Below, in pieces: positions 21,529 through 31,124 of a DNA stretch of 64,000 bases; the first letter of the stretch is position 1, and every line of letters begins with the position of its first letter. This DNA comes from Wallemia ichthyophaga EXF-994 (Eukaryota; Basidiomycota; Wallemiomycetes; Wallemiales; Wallemiaceae), in the NCBI RefSeq assembly GCF_000400465.1, contig NW_008806280.1:310001-374000 (forward strand), given 5' to 3'. The notes under the pieces are model-generated. The model worked only from the letters and a program-made list of their open reading frames with translations, had not been told where the DNA came from and ran no database searches. Both the position numbers and the translations under genes were made by a program.

Positions 21529-22350
21529 ATGGCCGATAACAGCGTAATCGATACCCTCACGGATAATCTAATCAATGAGATTCTATTTGAAATTGTCTTG
21601 GAAGCTAAGACGACGAGTACCAAGATGGATCTTCAGCGACAACAGTTGCAGTCCTCGTCGCTGCCTTCGTTGCAGCAGCAGCAGCAGCAAACCCACTTGC
21701 AATCCAACAACCCACGCGCATCCGGCGTTTCAAAAGGTCAAGGCGATCCACTAAACCCCAATTTCGAATGCTTGATATGCAATAGGTGGATTTCGTGCAA
21801 CCGATACGCACCGCACTTGAACAATTGTCTAGGGTTGAGGGGATCTAGGGGATCTACGAGAGCGGCAGCGAGTGTGGCAAGTGGGGCAAGTCAGGCGAGC
21901 TCAACACACTCCAACACAACAAACAACACAGCAGCCACCCACAAGCCGCCTACCAAACACACCAACTCGCACAGCAACTCAAGTAAGTTTGACTACTTGG
22001 ACTTGAGCAGCGTTAACCGATTTACCATGTAGTGGTGAATGTGAGTGGGAGTTTTTTCATTTGAATGTGAGTGGGAGTAACACACAGCTAACACACTACA
22101 GACACTCAAGCACACCAACAAACCACGCCAGTCGTCGCCGTTATCAAATACACCAACTCACACACAAGATTACCTCTTCAGCGATCTGCATAACATGTCC
22201 AAAGACCTCTTCTCTCCGAGTAACTCTGAAAGCTCAGCTTTGAGTTCACCGCCTAAGGGTGGGTCTAACACTGACACTTTGAGGCAGAGTGCGCAGAGTG
22301 CTGATAGTGCTGATATAGATTCATCCGGTTCAGAGGAAGAGTCTTTGTGA
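21529..22350 (+). CDS. SGF11: SAGA deubiquitinase-module subunit SGF11
   Basis: SGF11 anchors the Ubp8 deubiquitinase to SAGA through an N-terminal helix and a C-terminal zinc finger that contacts nucleosomal acidic patches. Both are visible: DTLTDNLINEILFEIVLEA near the N-terminus and a zinc finger FECLICNRWISCNRYAPHLNNC (C-x2-C-x12-H-x3-C). The Gln run and Thr/Asn/Ser-rich region are low complexity. Exon 1 is 21529-21982. The last exon ends at 22350 and encodes a Ser-rich acidic tail (GSEEESL). The middle is ambiguous: an 8-nt microexon (22033-22040) between introns 21983-22032 and 22041-22101, or one 105-nt intron (21983-22087). Both keep the frame. A 17-bp duplication carrying a donor site lies in this interval. 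Confidence 0.83.
22036..22078 (+). repeat. 17-bp direct repeat carrying a splice donor, in SGF11
   Basis: TGAATGTGAGTGGGAGT occurs at 22036-22052 and again at 22062-22078, both within the SGF11 intron interval. Each copy contains a GTGAGT donor. Confidence 0.85.
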
Positions 22351-22390
22351 TGCGTTTGAAAATGTGGAATGCACGAATGAAATCATACGT

Positions 22391-22470
22391 ACACATACTC
22401 ATACTCATACACATACTCATACACATACTCGCACTCAAATAAATAATGATACTCAAACTCATATTCTTAC
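22391..22470. repeat. Imperfect (CACATACTCATA)-type microsatellite
   Basis: A run of ACACATACTCAT/ACTCAT units in the SGF11-GTT1 convergent intergenic region, degenerating to the right. Likely in both 3' UTRs. Confidence 0.7.
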
Positions 22471-22499
22471 TGTAACATTACATCATACGACATCCTAGT

Positions 22500-23168
22500 T
22501 CAATTTTCCTTCTTCTGGTAGCGATAATCACCTGCTTTCTCGATAGCCTTGACGTATGAGGGGTGTTGATGGAGACGCTGAGCATAAGACTGCAAACCCG
22601 GGCCGAGGTTGTCAGCTCTACCGCCATAAACGAGTACATCTACCGAGAAAGCGAGCATAAAGTCGCTGATGGTAGGATTGCCGCGTGAGTCGCCATCGAC
22701 GAGCCAACCCTGCTTGTTGCTGAGCTGATTCTCGACGACATTGATAGCGCTTGCGAGATTAGGCTCAACCCACTGGCTCAAGATCATACGCGGAACGACG
22801 GCCATAACCGGACGAAGAAGAACGGGGATCTTCTCGATGGAAATGGACAGAACGAGTTTGAAGACGCAGAAACTCATTAGACTGCCCTCGATGTAGTGTT
22901 TCCAGAAAACATCATCAGGGGAAGTGTAGTTGCCAGCGCCATATTTAGACACAAGGTACTCGATTATAGCGCCAGATTCAGAAAGGCTGGTGGATCCATC
23001 GACGAGAATTGGCGCATGACCTAGTTTGTCGACCTGCTTCAACTCAGGTGGAGCTAAACCGGAGGGAAGGCGCTTGTAGGTCTTGAGATCGTACTCTATG
23101 CCGAGCTCCTCAAGGACCCAGATGATGCGTATTGAGCGGGAGTTTTCGAGGTGGTGGAGTGTGATCAT
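22500..23168 (-). CDS. Glutathione S-transferase, GTT1-like
   Basis: Intronless 222-aa glutathione transferase. The thioredoxin-fold N-domain starts MITLHHLENSRSIRIIWVLEEL, where Ser/Arg after the first strand is the usual glutathione-activating position in fungal GTT1-type enzymes. It continues with the cis-Pro signature (LGHAPILVDG) and the ES motif that binds the gamma-glutamyl group (SLSESGAIIEYL). The C-terminal helical domain contains the N-capping box and structural Asp (NPTISDFMLAF). A hydrophobic stretch in the middle (KIPVLLRPVMAVVPRMIL) is common in microsome-associated fungal GTT1 proteins. Probable role: detoxification of electrophiles or lipid peroxides. Confidence 0.9.
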   Translation of the reverse strand: MITLHHLENSRSIRIIWVLEELGIEYDLKTYKRLPSGLAPPELKQVDKLGHAPILVDGSTSLSESGAIIEYLVSKYGAGNYTSPDDVFWKHYIEGSLMSFCVFKLVLSISIEKIPVLLRPVMAVVPRMILSQWVEPNLASAINVVENQLSNKQGWLVDGDSRGNPTISDFMLAFSVDVLVYGGRADNLGPGLQSYAQRLHQHPSYVKAIEKAGDYRYQKKEN

Positions 23169-23670
23169 AGCAATTGTGATTTGTGATGGTGGTTGGTGGC
23201 CAAGTGGAGGGTGCGAATGGATACGTGATTAGGGGAGTGAGTTGAGTACATTATTCATGGCGGGTATTGCCGGCGTTGCCGGCGTTGATTTGTTCACTGC
23301 ATGCATCCTTGGCCCGGAAATACTTGGTTCGTTTGTCACCGTAAAAATTGAGTTTTAGGGGAGTGATATGATAGGGAAATGGGAGAATGAGACTGGTATT
23401 ACCCATTTATAGCCATTTATACAAACTCATGATGAAAATACCCCCCGATAAACCCAATCAGCCAATCAGAAGAGCAGTAATAGAAATAGGGGAGAGTTTT
23501 TAGCAGGTATTTTACCCCATCGAACGTGGAAACGGCGGGAGATTTATATTCGCTCAGGTACACCAAATAAAGTTGTTTCAGTTGGGCCTGGAATTGGCCT
23601 GATCGGTGGTGCCTTGGGAAGCTGGACAGAAAAATGGTTATCTTGGACCGCAACACCAGAAAAATAAGAA
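23169..23670. other. Intergenic region, about 0.5 kb
   Basis: Contains short GCCGGC(GTT) repeats near 23268-23290, and a plus-strand frame without ATG (about 23452-23668) ending GSWTEKWLSWTATPEK that I could not connect to any exon. No supported gene. Confidence 0.4.
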
Positions 23671-24090
23671 ATGGAGAATAGAAATAGACTTGTACAGAAG
23701 AGAACATCGACAGATACAATAAAGGCTGGAATAGGGATGCTGGGCAACCTACGCAGCAAGTCGTCGATGAGTAATGTGTCTATTGGCAGTGGCAGTGGGA
23801 GTAGTGGTAGCAGCAACTCCAGTCACTCCAGCCACCCGTATACTCACCGAACTCGAACACACTCACACTCCCCTTCAATCATTTCATTCAAATCATTCTC
23901 AGCGAGTTCCCAGCCAACCACTCCAACGACTCCAACGACTCCAAATATCCCAGTGTCAGCGATATCACCAATAGACTATCCAAATAGACCTCCACGCCGC
24001 TCCTCTAAAGCCCACTCAACCTCCACAACGCCAGATCCATTCAGCGCTACGAGCCAAAGCAGCTGGTTTAGTCCAGAGTTTAATCTCTAA
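23671..24090 (+). CDS. Serine/threonine-rich hypothetical protein (139 aa)
   Basis: Uninterrupted ORF starting MENRNRLVQKRTSTDTIKAG. It becomes almost pure low complexity (Gly-Ser, Ser-His, then Thr-Pro repeats) and ends SSWFSPEFNL. No signal peptide, TM segment or recognisable domain. Multiple Ser-Pro and Thr-Pro sites suggest a phosphorylated disordered protein. Only the first 30 residues and the last 10 look non-repetitive. AT-rich sequence follows. Could be genuine or a chance ORF in biased DNA. Confidence 0.42.
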   Translation: MENRNRLVQKRTSTDTIKAGIGMLGNLRSKSSMSNVSIGSGSGSSGSSNSSHSSHPYTHRTRTHSHSPSIISFKSFSASSQPTTPTTPTTPNIPVSAISPIDYPNRPPRRSSKAHSTSTTPDPFSATSQSSWFSPEFNL

Positions 24091-24183
24091 ATGGATTACA
24101 AGCATTTATATACCCAAAGCATAACCACAGCATATATTTATATTATTTATTTGTAAACGCCTTCCTTATCGACGTTGACATTT

Positions 24184-25103
24184 ATGTCCCTGAGTTTCCG
24201 AGTTAGTTGGCGTGTAAAGTAATGGTTGTGGCTTTGGCTTATTTGCATACTAGGAAAATGATCCTGGCAGTGTTGAGGCCCTGCTGAATGCCTTGAAACC
24301 GAGCTTGGATACGATTAACAGCGGCGATGGTGCGAGTAGCAGCACAAATACCACACAAGCCACACAGGATTCTCATAAAATACAATCCACCCCTCCCCCA
24401 CAGCGAAACCTCGAAATTGACTCGTTGCTCGACTTACTAGGTACGTCTCCAGGAAGGCAGACGCAGACGCAGCAGAACCACGACAATATCGAAACTCGGC
24501 GGCACTCTTACGCGTCTGCGCCAATGCCAATGCCAATGCCAATTTCAGCTCCAGTGTCGGCGTCTGCGCCTGCACCTGCACCACAACCTCAGCAACACCA
24601 TCAACCTGAACAAACTAACCCTATCAGTATCGAAGAAGCCACCCAGCTCCGTTCAATGACATTTCCGCAAGCACTCATGCTCATACCCACCCTACCCGCT
24701 GAGAAAACGGAGAAATTGAAAAAGATACAGGCGCAGCAACACAGGATAGAGAAGAGTCTGCATTCAGAGTGGAGCGTGATGAATAGCAAACATGTCAATG
24801 CGCGTAAAGAGCTCGACCAGAAGATGGCACTTGCTCGTATCGACTTGAGCAGAGATGTGAGTAGACTAGATAGCGATTTCAAACGCAGAGAGGACGCTTT
24901 TAAGGCCAAGGCACAGGCAAGGTGGTATGATTTGGTGAGTGAGAATCTTTGTGGATGAAATTAGTCTCACCTCGTCACAGCGCCAGTCTCAACAATCTCA
25001 ACTAGAAGCACTACATATTCCCTGCTTTTACCAAACTGATGACAGCGGTGTGCTGTCTACGCAGGCTAAGATATTGAACGCTATTTTGTCGCAGCATGGA
25101 TAA
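24184..25103 (+). CDS. Coiled-coil hypothetical protein (273 aa)
   Basis: Exons 24184-24201, 24254-24934 and 24981-25103; introns of 52 and 46 nt. The protein begins MSLSFRENDPGSVEALLNAL. It has a disordered middle (Met-Pro repeats, Ala/Pro/Gln-rich), then a conserved-looking block MTFPQALMLIPTLPAEKTEKL and a long coiled coil rich in Lys/Glu/Arg. It closes with a short domain carrying HIPCFYQTDDSGVLSTQAKIL. I do not recognise the family. The first exon is only six codons; it is supported by the in-frame GTTAGT donor and TACTAG acceptor and by the lack of any other upstream Met. Confidence 0.6.
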
Positions 25104-25121
25104 CCACGTACAAGCTATAAA

Positions 25122-26195
25122 CTACTTTTTCATGAAGAAGGAATTGAGACTGCTCTGTCCTTTTGATGTGGACTTTGATGGTGGTGGTGGTTTCGAAGGT
25201 GGTTTTGGGGCTGTTTTTGGTTTCGATTTGGAATTTGAATTGGGATTGGGATTGGAATTGGGCTCAGATGGTGCAGCGTCAATAGATGCACCCTCCTCAC
25301 CATCCTCACCCCCACTCACCCACTCATCCACATCCTCAGTCACCATGTAACCCTTTTCGTTCATCCGCGTCAAGCTCTTTGTCAGCTTGCGCTTTTTTGT
25401 CTTGTTGGTGTTGCTTTGTGTGGTGTGTTTTGACTGCGTGTCTGACTGGACATTTGTCTGCGCTGGCGGTGGTGCTTCTGGAGGTGATGAAATGATAAGG
25501 TCTTCCTCTTCGTCTGATTCGATAACACGGCGCTTGTTGGTAGCTTTCTTGGGGGGATTTGAGGGTGGAGCTGGTTGTGGTGGTTTGTTTTGTTTAGTGG
25601 GTTGTTTAGTGGGTTGTTTAGTAGGTTGTTTAACCTCCTGCTGCTTAACTGGCTTGGATTGCTTCTCCTGCTTGCTGTCTCTCTGTTTCACCTTCTCGCG
25701 CGCGTTAATCACGTCACCAAAGTACTCCAACTCGTAGTTGAGTATAGGAGTAAGATCAGCCAGCTTGAATGGTGATAACGCGTGAACGTAGATGGAGTGT
25801 TCTTCGTCATACCTCGAGCGAGAGGCTGGAGAGGTGAGGTTATATAAGGCGATGAGCACGCAACCAGTACTCACACTGCACAGTACTCAAGTCAGCGATT
25901 AGCTGCGATTGAATACCACTGCCCACTCTACCCGTAATTGCAATCACTGGGTGTAAAGAGGTGTTGTTGCGGTAGTAGTGTAGGAGATGGCTGGTGGGCG
26001 TCTTAAATGCAATCGATAATATTCATTACGTCACTTACTTTTTGGCTGCATTGATATGCTCACCAGTTGCATGACTCAGTATACGTGCTGTGACCTGGGG
26101 GAAGTGAGCATAAGCAAGAGGAACGAGAGAATACAAACCACGCTGCTATCATCTTTGAGCCATTTATCGAGTAATTTGTTTTGTATAACGCTCAT
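25122..26195 (-). CDS. POL32: DNA polymerase delta subunit 3 (Pol32/Cdc27)
   Basis: Third subunit of replicative polymerase delta, linking the catalytic complex to PCNA and to translesion polymerases. Exons 26195-26139, 26094-26039, 25990-25875 and 25825-25122, introns of 44, 48 and 49 nt, 310 aa. The N-terminal winged-helix region matches the family (NKLLDKWL, VTARILSHATGEHINAAKNHL). The middle is highly charged with Lys/Gln/Pro repeats. The extreme C-terminus is a PCNA-interacting (PIP) box, QSSLNSFF, followed by MKK and the stop. The intron acceptor at 25991 was chosen because only it gives the AK-x-HLLHYY segment in frame. Start codons of POL32 and the next gene are 24 bp apart on opposite strands. 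Confidence 0.88.
25592..25635. repeat. 12-bp tandem repeat in POL32 coding sequence
   Basis: About three and a half copies of a TTTAGTGGGTTG-like unit, encoding QPTK repeats on the minus strand. Likely length-variable between strains. Confidence 0.75.
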
Positions 26196-26219
26196 GGTGG
26201 TAGCTAACCAGCCGTTGTA

Positions 26220-28000
26220 ATGGACGATCACGGCAATCACGGCAATCACGCTAATCACGCCAATCACACTGGACAACGACGCTCACGCAGAATAAGCCTG
26301 TCTGCTCCGCCAGCCACTCCCAGCAGGACTGAGCGGAGTAGAGGCAGAAGTATTGGGTTTTATGTGGTGCAAGTGCTGCTGATACTCCCACTGCAATTTG
26401 TTAGCGTGTACAGCGTTGTCTACGTGATTGCTATGTGTTTTCCATCGATGGCTCCCCAGCGCAGTCTATTGATGGACATATACGCCCCACTAGAGGTGAG
26501 CGTATCAAGACGCATTGAGCAATCCGCTCACTCCTCTCTAAGCTCTTATTCTACGCTTGGATGTTCCTCTCCCACCGCCACATCCAGCGCATTTCTCTCC
26601 CGCCGCCCCACTTCACTCCCACTTTTGCCAAAGACGTCTTTATACGGATTCTCACCGATTTCAAAGCAGCAGACACGCGCCGCATCTCTGAGTGGGAGGA
26701 ATGTGATGGTGTTACAGACACGGCAGATCCTGCAGATCCTGCAGATCCTCTATCCGACGCCGCTGCCGACATGTCACGTCACCGAAGCCAAGACCACGAC
26801 CAAGACCGTGACGAGCATGCGCACCTCGAGCACCACCTGCCCAATTTGCCCTACGACGACCCCAAAGCCTTCGACTTCCGCGAGAAGGTGCGCACATGGT
26901 TCAGCATGGCAGAATGGGGTGCTATCACGCACACGGACATGCTCACATGGCTGAGCTGGTCGATGCTAGGTGTGCCACTATCACACCGCAACGTGCCCTT
27001 TCTGGAGGAATGCGCGAGGCTGGTGGAGCGACGCACCGGGCACGCGTTCCCGCTTGAGAGAACCCCAGGCTTGGCGCGTCCCACTATCATCAGACTTAAT
27101 ATCGACCCCGTGCGCACTAGGCACCGCCCACTCGCTTTCTATATCCTCCTCGCTGCGGCTCACTACCTCACTATCGCTCTCCTCCGCTGGCGATACCACG
27201 CGGGTGTGTGGATCGAGCGCGGCGTGGAGTATGTTGTGCGCGAGGGCAGAGTGAGCGTGGACAAGAAGGATGAGGACGGAGGCGGTCGCAACGACGCTGA
27301 AATCAACAGCAACGAAACACCCATCACTCTCATGCACGGGCTGGGATTCGGGCTGCCGCACTATGCGCGCACATTCGCATATCTCGCCGACAAGTTCCCT
27401 CAGCGGACGGTAGTCATGCCGCTGAACCCGTCTACGTCAATGCGAGTGTTCAGTGGGCGTTACTTGCGACCTATAACGCGAGAGGAGGCTAGTGAGGGGT
27501 TAAATGGGGTGTTGCGACGTGTTGGAGCGACCAGTACGGATATAGTATCGCATTCGTTCGGCACAATAGCACACACGCATATACTCAAAGACGCGCCGGG
27601 GCTCGTGCGCAAGAGCGTCTTACTCGACCCAGTCACTTTCTGCCTGTGGGAGGGCGACCTCTGCTACCGCTTCCTGTACAGAGTGCCGCAGACAGCGATG
27701 GAGCTGCTAATGCACTACTTCGTCGCTACTGAGACGGGGCTCGCTAATACCCTCCAACGAAGTTTCAGTTGGTCTTGTAACCTCCTCTGGCCGCACGAGT
27801 TGGAGCGTGGCGCTACTAAGATCTTTCTTGGCGGGGAAGACGCCGTTTTCGACAGCGCAAGAGTCTATGCTTATCTTAAAAGACACGGCTTGCAGGATGG
27901 ACGCAGCCTGCATTTTTTAGACGGCTATAGACACGGTGAATGCCTTCTCAGACAAAATGGCACGCTTGATGTCGTTTGCGAGTTTTTGAAGGGCGCGTAG
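26220..28000 (+). CDS. Membrane-anchored alpha/beta hydrolase (577 aa)
   Basis: Exons 26220-26495 and 26543-28000, intron 26496-26542 (47 nt). A His/Asn-repeat N-terminus (GNHGNHANHANH) precedes basic residues and one or two TM segments (about 45-75, GFYVVQVLLILPLQFVSVYS). A further hydrophobic segment is near FYILLAAAHYLTIALL. The hydrolase domain is recognisable by the oxyanion HGLGFG, nucleophile elbow SHSFGT (Ser) and terminal His in GYRHGECL; the acid is probably the Asp in FLGGEDAVFD. Probably an ester or amide hydrolase of an intracellular membrane, similar to fungal uncharacterised hydrolases; no substrate can be named. The Asp/Arg/His-rich stretch near residues 145-170 is low complexity. 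Confidence 0.8.
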
Positions 28001-28281
28001 GGGTGTGGAGTGGAAATTTAGATTTGTAAATGGATGTATTTTGCGCAATTTGTAAATTTTTAATGCCTTCTTTGTCTTGTCTGTTGCGATGGATAGATTT
28101 ACGGATTTGGAAGCGGGGAGTGGACGAGTAGTGCAAGTAGAGCGTATTGTATACGCCGACTCAGCCAGCCACTTAACCACAGCCAGCTACCACGAAAATG
28201 AGGTCATTGGCAATTTCCACAATTCCACAAAATGCCCCGCTTCCTCGTTGCTCCTCACCGTCACACAGGGCACAGAAGAAA

Positions 28282-29351
28282 ATGCAAGGATCTTCAGCGA
28301 TAAAGCTGCTGAGTGGTGTGTAGACAGCCAGAGCGAGTACCAATATTCACGACAACAGGCACATCCCACCACCAGCTATCACAGCTCATAGCGAAGCGGT
28401 GGGTGGAGAGCGAGGCGAAAAGAGAAGACTGCTTACACACCCGCCAGCCTCGGGCTTCCACTCTGCAGTGTAAAAGTAGAGCTCAATTCCGCCGGCGAGA
28501 CCAACGTCGCCCTCCAGGAGAGTGTGCGCGACGACGATGTCTACATAGTCAACACGGGCTGCGGTAATGTAAACCAGCACCTAATGGAGACAATGATAAT
28601 GATCCACGCTTGCAAAATAGCTTCCGCATCGCGTATCACCGCCGTTATCCCCCACTTCCCTTACGCGCGCCAGGATAAAAAGGACAAGAGCCGTGCGCCA
28701 ATTACGGCGAAACTTATAGCCAACATGCTGCAGAAAGCAGGCTGCGATCACGTTATCACGATGGATTTGCACGCTTCTCAGATCCAGGGCTTCTTTGACG
28801 TGCCTGTGGATAACCTCTACGCTGAACCTTCTACCCTGCAGTATCTGCGCGAGGAGTGCGATCTCGCCAATACTGTTATCGTCAGCCCTGATGCGGGTGG
28901 AGCTAAACGCGCAACTAGCATGGCGGATAAACTCGATCTCGATTTCGCTCTCTTTCATAAGGAACGCAAGAAGGCTAATGAGGTGTCGCGTATGATTCTC
29001 GTCGGTGATTGTAAAGGCAAGACGGCTATCCTCGTAGACGATATGGCAGACACGTGCGGTACACTAGGCAGAGCTGCTAAACATCTCGTAGAGGCTGGCG
29101 CTGAGAGAGTACTCGCCGTCGTCACTCACGGTATTCTCACAGGACCTGCCCTTGACGTTATCAGCGATAGCTGTTTAGAGAAAGTTGTCGTCACTAACAC
29201 TATGCCTCAGGAACAGAACCAGCTCGGGTGTGAAAAGATTCAGGTCATCGATATCTCACAAGTCCTTGCGGAAACTATCAGAAGAAGTCACTACGGTGAG
29301 AGTATCAGTGTGCTCTTCAGCAACCTCCCTTACACTGTCGGCGTCAATTGA
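28282..29351 (+). CDS. PRS: Ribose-phosphate pyrophosphokinase (PRPP synthetase)
   Basis: Converts ribose-5-phosphate and ATP to PRPP for nucleotide, His and Trp synthesis. Exons 28282-28315, 28359-28398 and 28448-29351, introns of 43 and 49 nt, 325 aa. Splicing gives [12 protein letters not shown] then [25 protein letters not shown], aligning with family N-termini; the second acceptor is fixed by this alignment. Conserved elements are the regulatory-flexible region ([18 protein letters not shown]), the divalent-cation histidine segment ([19 protein letters not shown]) and the PRPP-binding loop ([14 protein letters not shown]). The paralogue number (yeast has PRS1-5) cannot be fixed, but the absence of large inserts suggests a PRS2/3/4-type subunit. 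Confidence 0.93.
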
Positions 29352-29557
29352 ATGAACCAACAAATAAATGGATTCTCCTTCTTTCCTTGCTCTTTAAAAG
29401 ATGATAATATGCATATTACACTTTGTGATAGAATGTCATGGGTGGGGTGGGTGAAAGGGGTGAGATGGTTAGATGGCAAGAGAATATGAGAGTGATGGGA
29501 TGACAGAGTGGCAGAGGATATACCAGGATATCACAGTCAGTAGCGCGTAAAGCCCTG

Positions 29558-31108
29558 CTAACTCGGTTTGGTGTTCAGAAGCGATAGAAGAGGATTGGAA
29601 GCCTGGTGGTGTGAGGGCGAGGCAGTCTGAGTAGCCTCTGCAGCCTGTTGGGGAGAGAGAAGAGAGAGAAGGCTTTGTTTGTGGTTGGGATCGTTTTTAT
29701 GGAGGTAGGAGGGGTGTGAGTGGGTGTTATTCACGCTATTCACGTTGTTAACATTTCGAGCACCATTCATACCTTGCAAGGGCTGCAAACTCTCCAACAA
29801 AGTCTGCTGCAAGTTTTGTGGTGGCTGAGTGTTGGTTATTCCCGAAGGAGGATGCATGATGGTAGACAGTTGGGAGTGGGAGTGCATCTTGGTCAAGTCG
29901 TGTGAGAGATGTGAGGACAAGTTGTTGACATTGTGTTGAATGTTGTGATGTGAGGGTGTGTTGGGTGTGTTGCCCGTGTTGCCCCGATGATCCAAACCCA
30001 TCTGCCTCTGCATGTCCATATCACCGACATGATCACCTTCACCCAAAACAAAATTGATTGGTACATTTGTGCTGGCGTTGGAGGGAAGTGAGGGGAGTGG
30101 AGGATTGCTCTGTACTGGAGGCATCTTGGGTGGCATGAGTGGGGGTGGGAAGGGTTGAAGGTTGGGTAAGGGAGCAGTGGAAGGAGTGGAGTTGGAGTTG
30201 TGGGTGGATTTGGGAGAATGCTGTAGAATCTGTAGTGGAGAGGAACCATTGTGTGCGTGTATGTCACCAGGTGCGGGCGTGCATTGAGAGAATAACCTGT
30301 CTACATGGGATAGTGAGACATTTGAAGTGGATAGTTTTGAGAAGAGGGAGTCGATGGGGTTGGACGTGGGCTCGTTGTCAGGGGAGAGTAAGGCGTTTGA
30401 ATTTGGTTTATGTCGCTTGATGAAAGATTTCAATCGACCGATAAAAGGGGTAATGAGGTAGAATTTAGATGAGGAGAGCTGTTTTGAATTCCTCTTCCAA
30501 GACGGCAGATCAGTAAGTTTAAACCACTCGATTTTAGAAATTTCCTTCCTTGTTTGAGTTTTGAAGGGGGTGTCCATAGGTACGTTTTGGATGATATACA
30601 GTCTGATTTTCTGGTCTTTGATGGCTACGTCAATGTAGTCAGTGTGTACGAGGCGAGTGGAGCAATCGAAGCCAGTTTCCTCGAGCACCTCCCTCACAGC
30701 ACATAGGTGGTGTGCTTCATCGAGGTTGATCTTACCCTTAGGGAAAGACCAGGCGGAGGATTGTTTCCAGCCCTTGACGAGGAGGCAGTGGGAGAGTTGT
30801 TGGTTGAGAATGATGGCCCCACACACGGGTACTCGTGTCTTGTAGCGGATGAAATCGGCGAAAGCTTTCTCGTGTCGATGGGATTGCTTGGAGAGGATTG
30901 GGCAGTGTTTGAAGAATTGCTGAGAGAATTGTTTGAGGTGGAAAGAGGGAAGTGAGGGCTCTAGCTCCCTAATGAAGTCCTCGTAATACCAATGGGCAGC
31001 TTCGACTTGGAAGCATAGCCGTTCAAGCGATTGCTGCTCTTGGACCGGCAGATTTATAATAAATTTTGTACTCAAATTGAGAAATATTTCATCCATCTTG
31101 GTTGTCAT
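29558..31108 (-). CDS. DCP2: mRNA-decapping enzyme DCP2
   Basis: Nudix hydrolase that removes the m7GDP cap in 5'-3' mRNA decay. Intronless, 516 aa. The Dcp2 box A/regulatory helical domain is at the N-terminus (FIINLPVQEQQSLERLCFQV, WYYEDF). The Nudix box is intact (GKINLDEAHHLCAVREVLEETGF, G-x5-E-x7-R-E-x2-E-E-x-G). Box B follows (EWFKLTDLPSWK). The long Pro/Ser/Asn/His-rich tail with helical leucine-rich motifs (LLSLLS, NPLLSLLN at the C-terminus) fits the Edc3/Pat1-binding HLM-type motifs of fungal Dcp2. ATG 31108 or the second in-frame ATG (31096, MDEIFLNLS) may start translation; the latter matches family N-termini better. Only 16 bp separates ATG 31108 from the divergent uL10m gene. 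Confidence 0.93.
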   Translation of the reverse strand: MTTKMDEIFLNLSTKFIINLPVQEQQSLERLCFQVEAAHWYYEDFIRELEPSLPSFHLKQFSQQFFKHCPILSKQSHRHEKAFADFIRYKTRVPVCGAIILNQQLSHCLLVKGWKQSSAWSFPKGKINLDEAHHLCAVREVLEETGFDCSTRLVHTDYIDVAIKDQKIRLYIIQNVPMDTPFKTQTRKEISKIEWFKLTDLPSWKRNSKQLSSSKFYLITPFIGRLKSFIKRHKPNSNALLSPDNEPTSNPIDSLFSKLSTSNVSLSHVDRLFSQCTPAPGDIHAHNGSSPLQILQHSPKSTHNSNSTPSTAPLPNLQPFPPPLMPPKMPPVQSNPPLPSLPSNASTNVPINFVLGEGDHVGDMDMQRQMGLDHRGNTGNTPNTPSHHNIQHNVNNLSSHLSHDLTKMHSHSQLSTIMHPPSGITNTQPPQNLQQTLLESLQPLQGMNGARNVNNVNSVNNTHSHPSYLHKNDPNHKQSLLSLLSPQQAAEATQTASPSHHQASNPLLSLLNTKPS

Positions 31109-31124
31109 TTACACACCACCGACC

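Noticed and set aside
23452-23668. ATG-less frame ending GSWTEKWLSWTATPEK
   Set aside because: It looks peptide-like but I found no start or joining exon, so it is left out.
26490-26560. Apparent frameshift inside the alpha/beta hydrolase
   Set aside because: A 47-nt intron with GTGAGC donor and TAAG acceptor explains it; the joined protein runs smoothly through a hydrophobic region.
28077-28391. ORF beginning MDRFTDLEAGSGR upstream of PRPP synthetase
   Set aside because: The start resembles fungal syntaxin N-termini, but nothing SNARE-like follows and the frame overlaps the well-supported first exons of PRPP synthetase.
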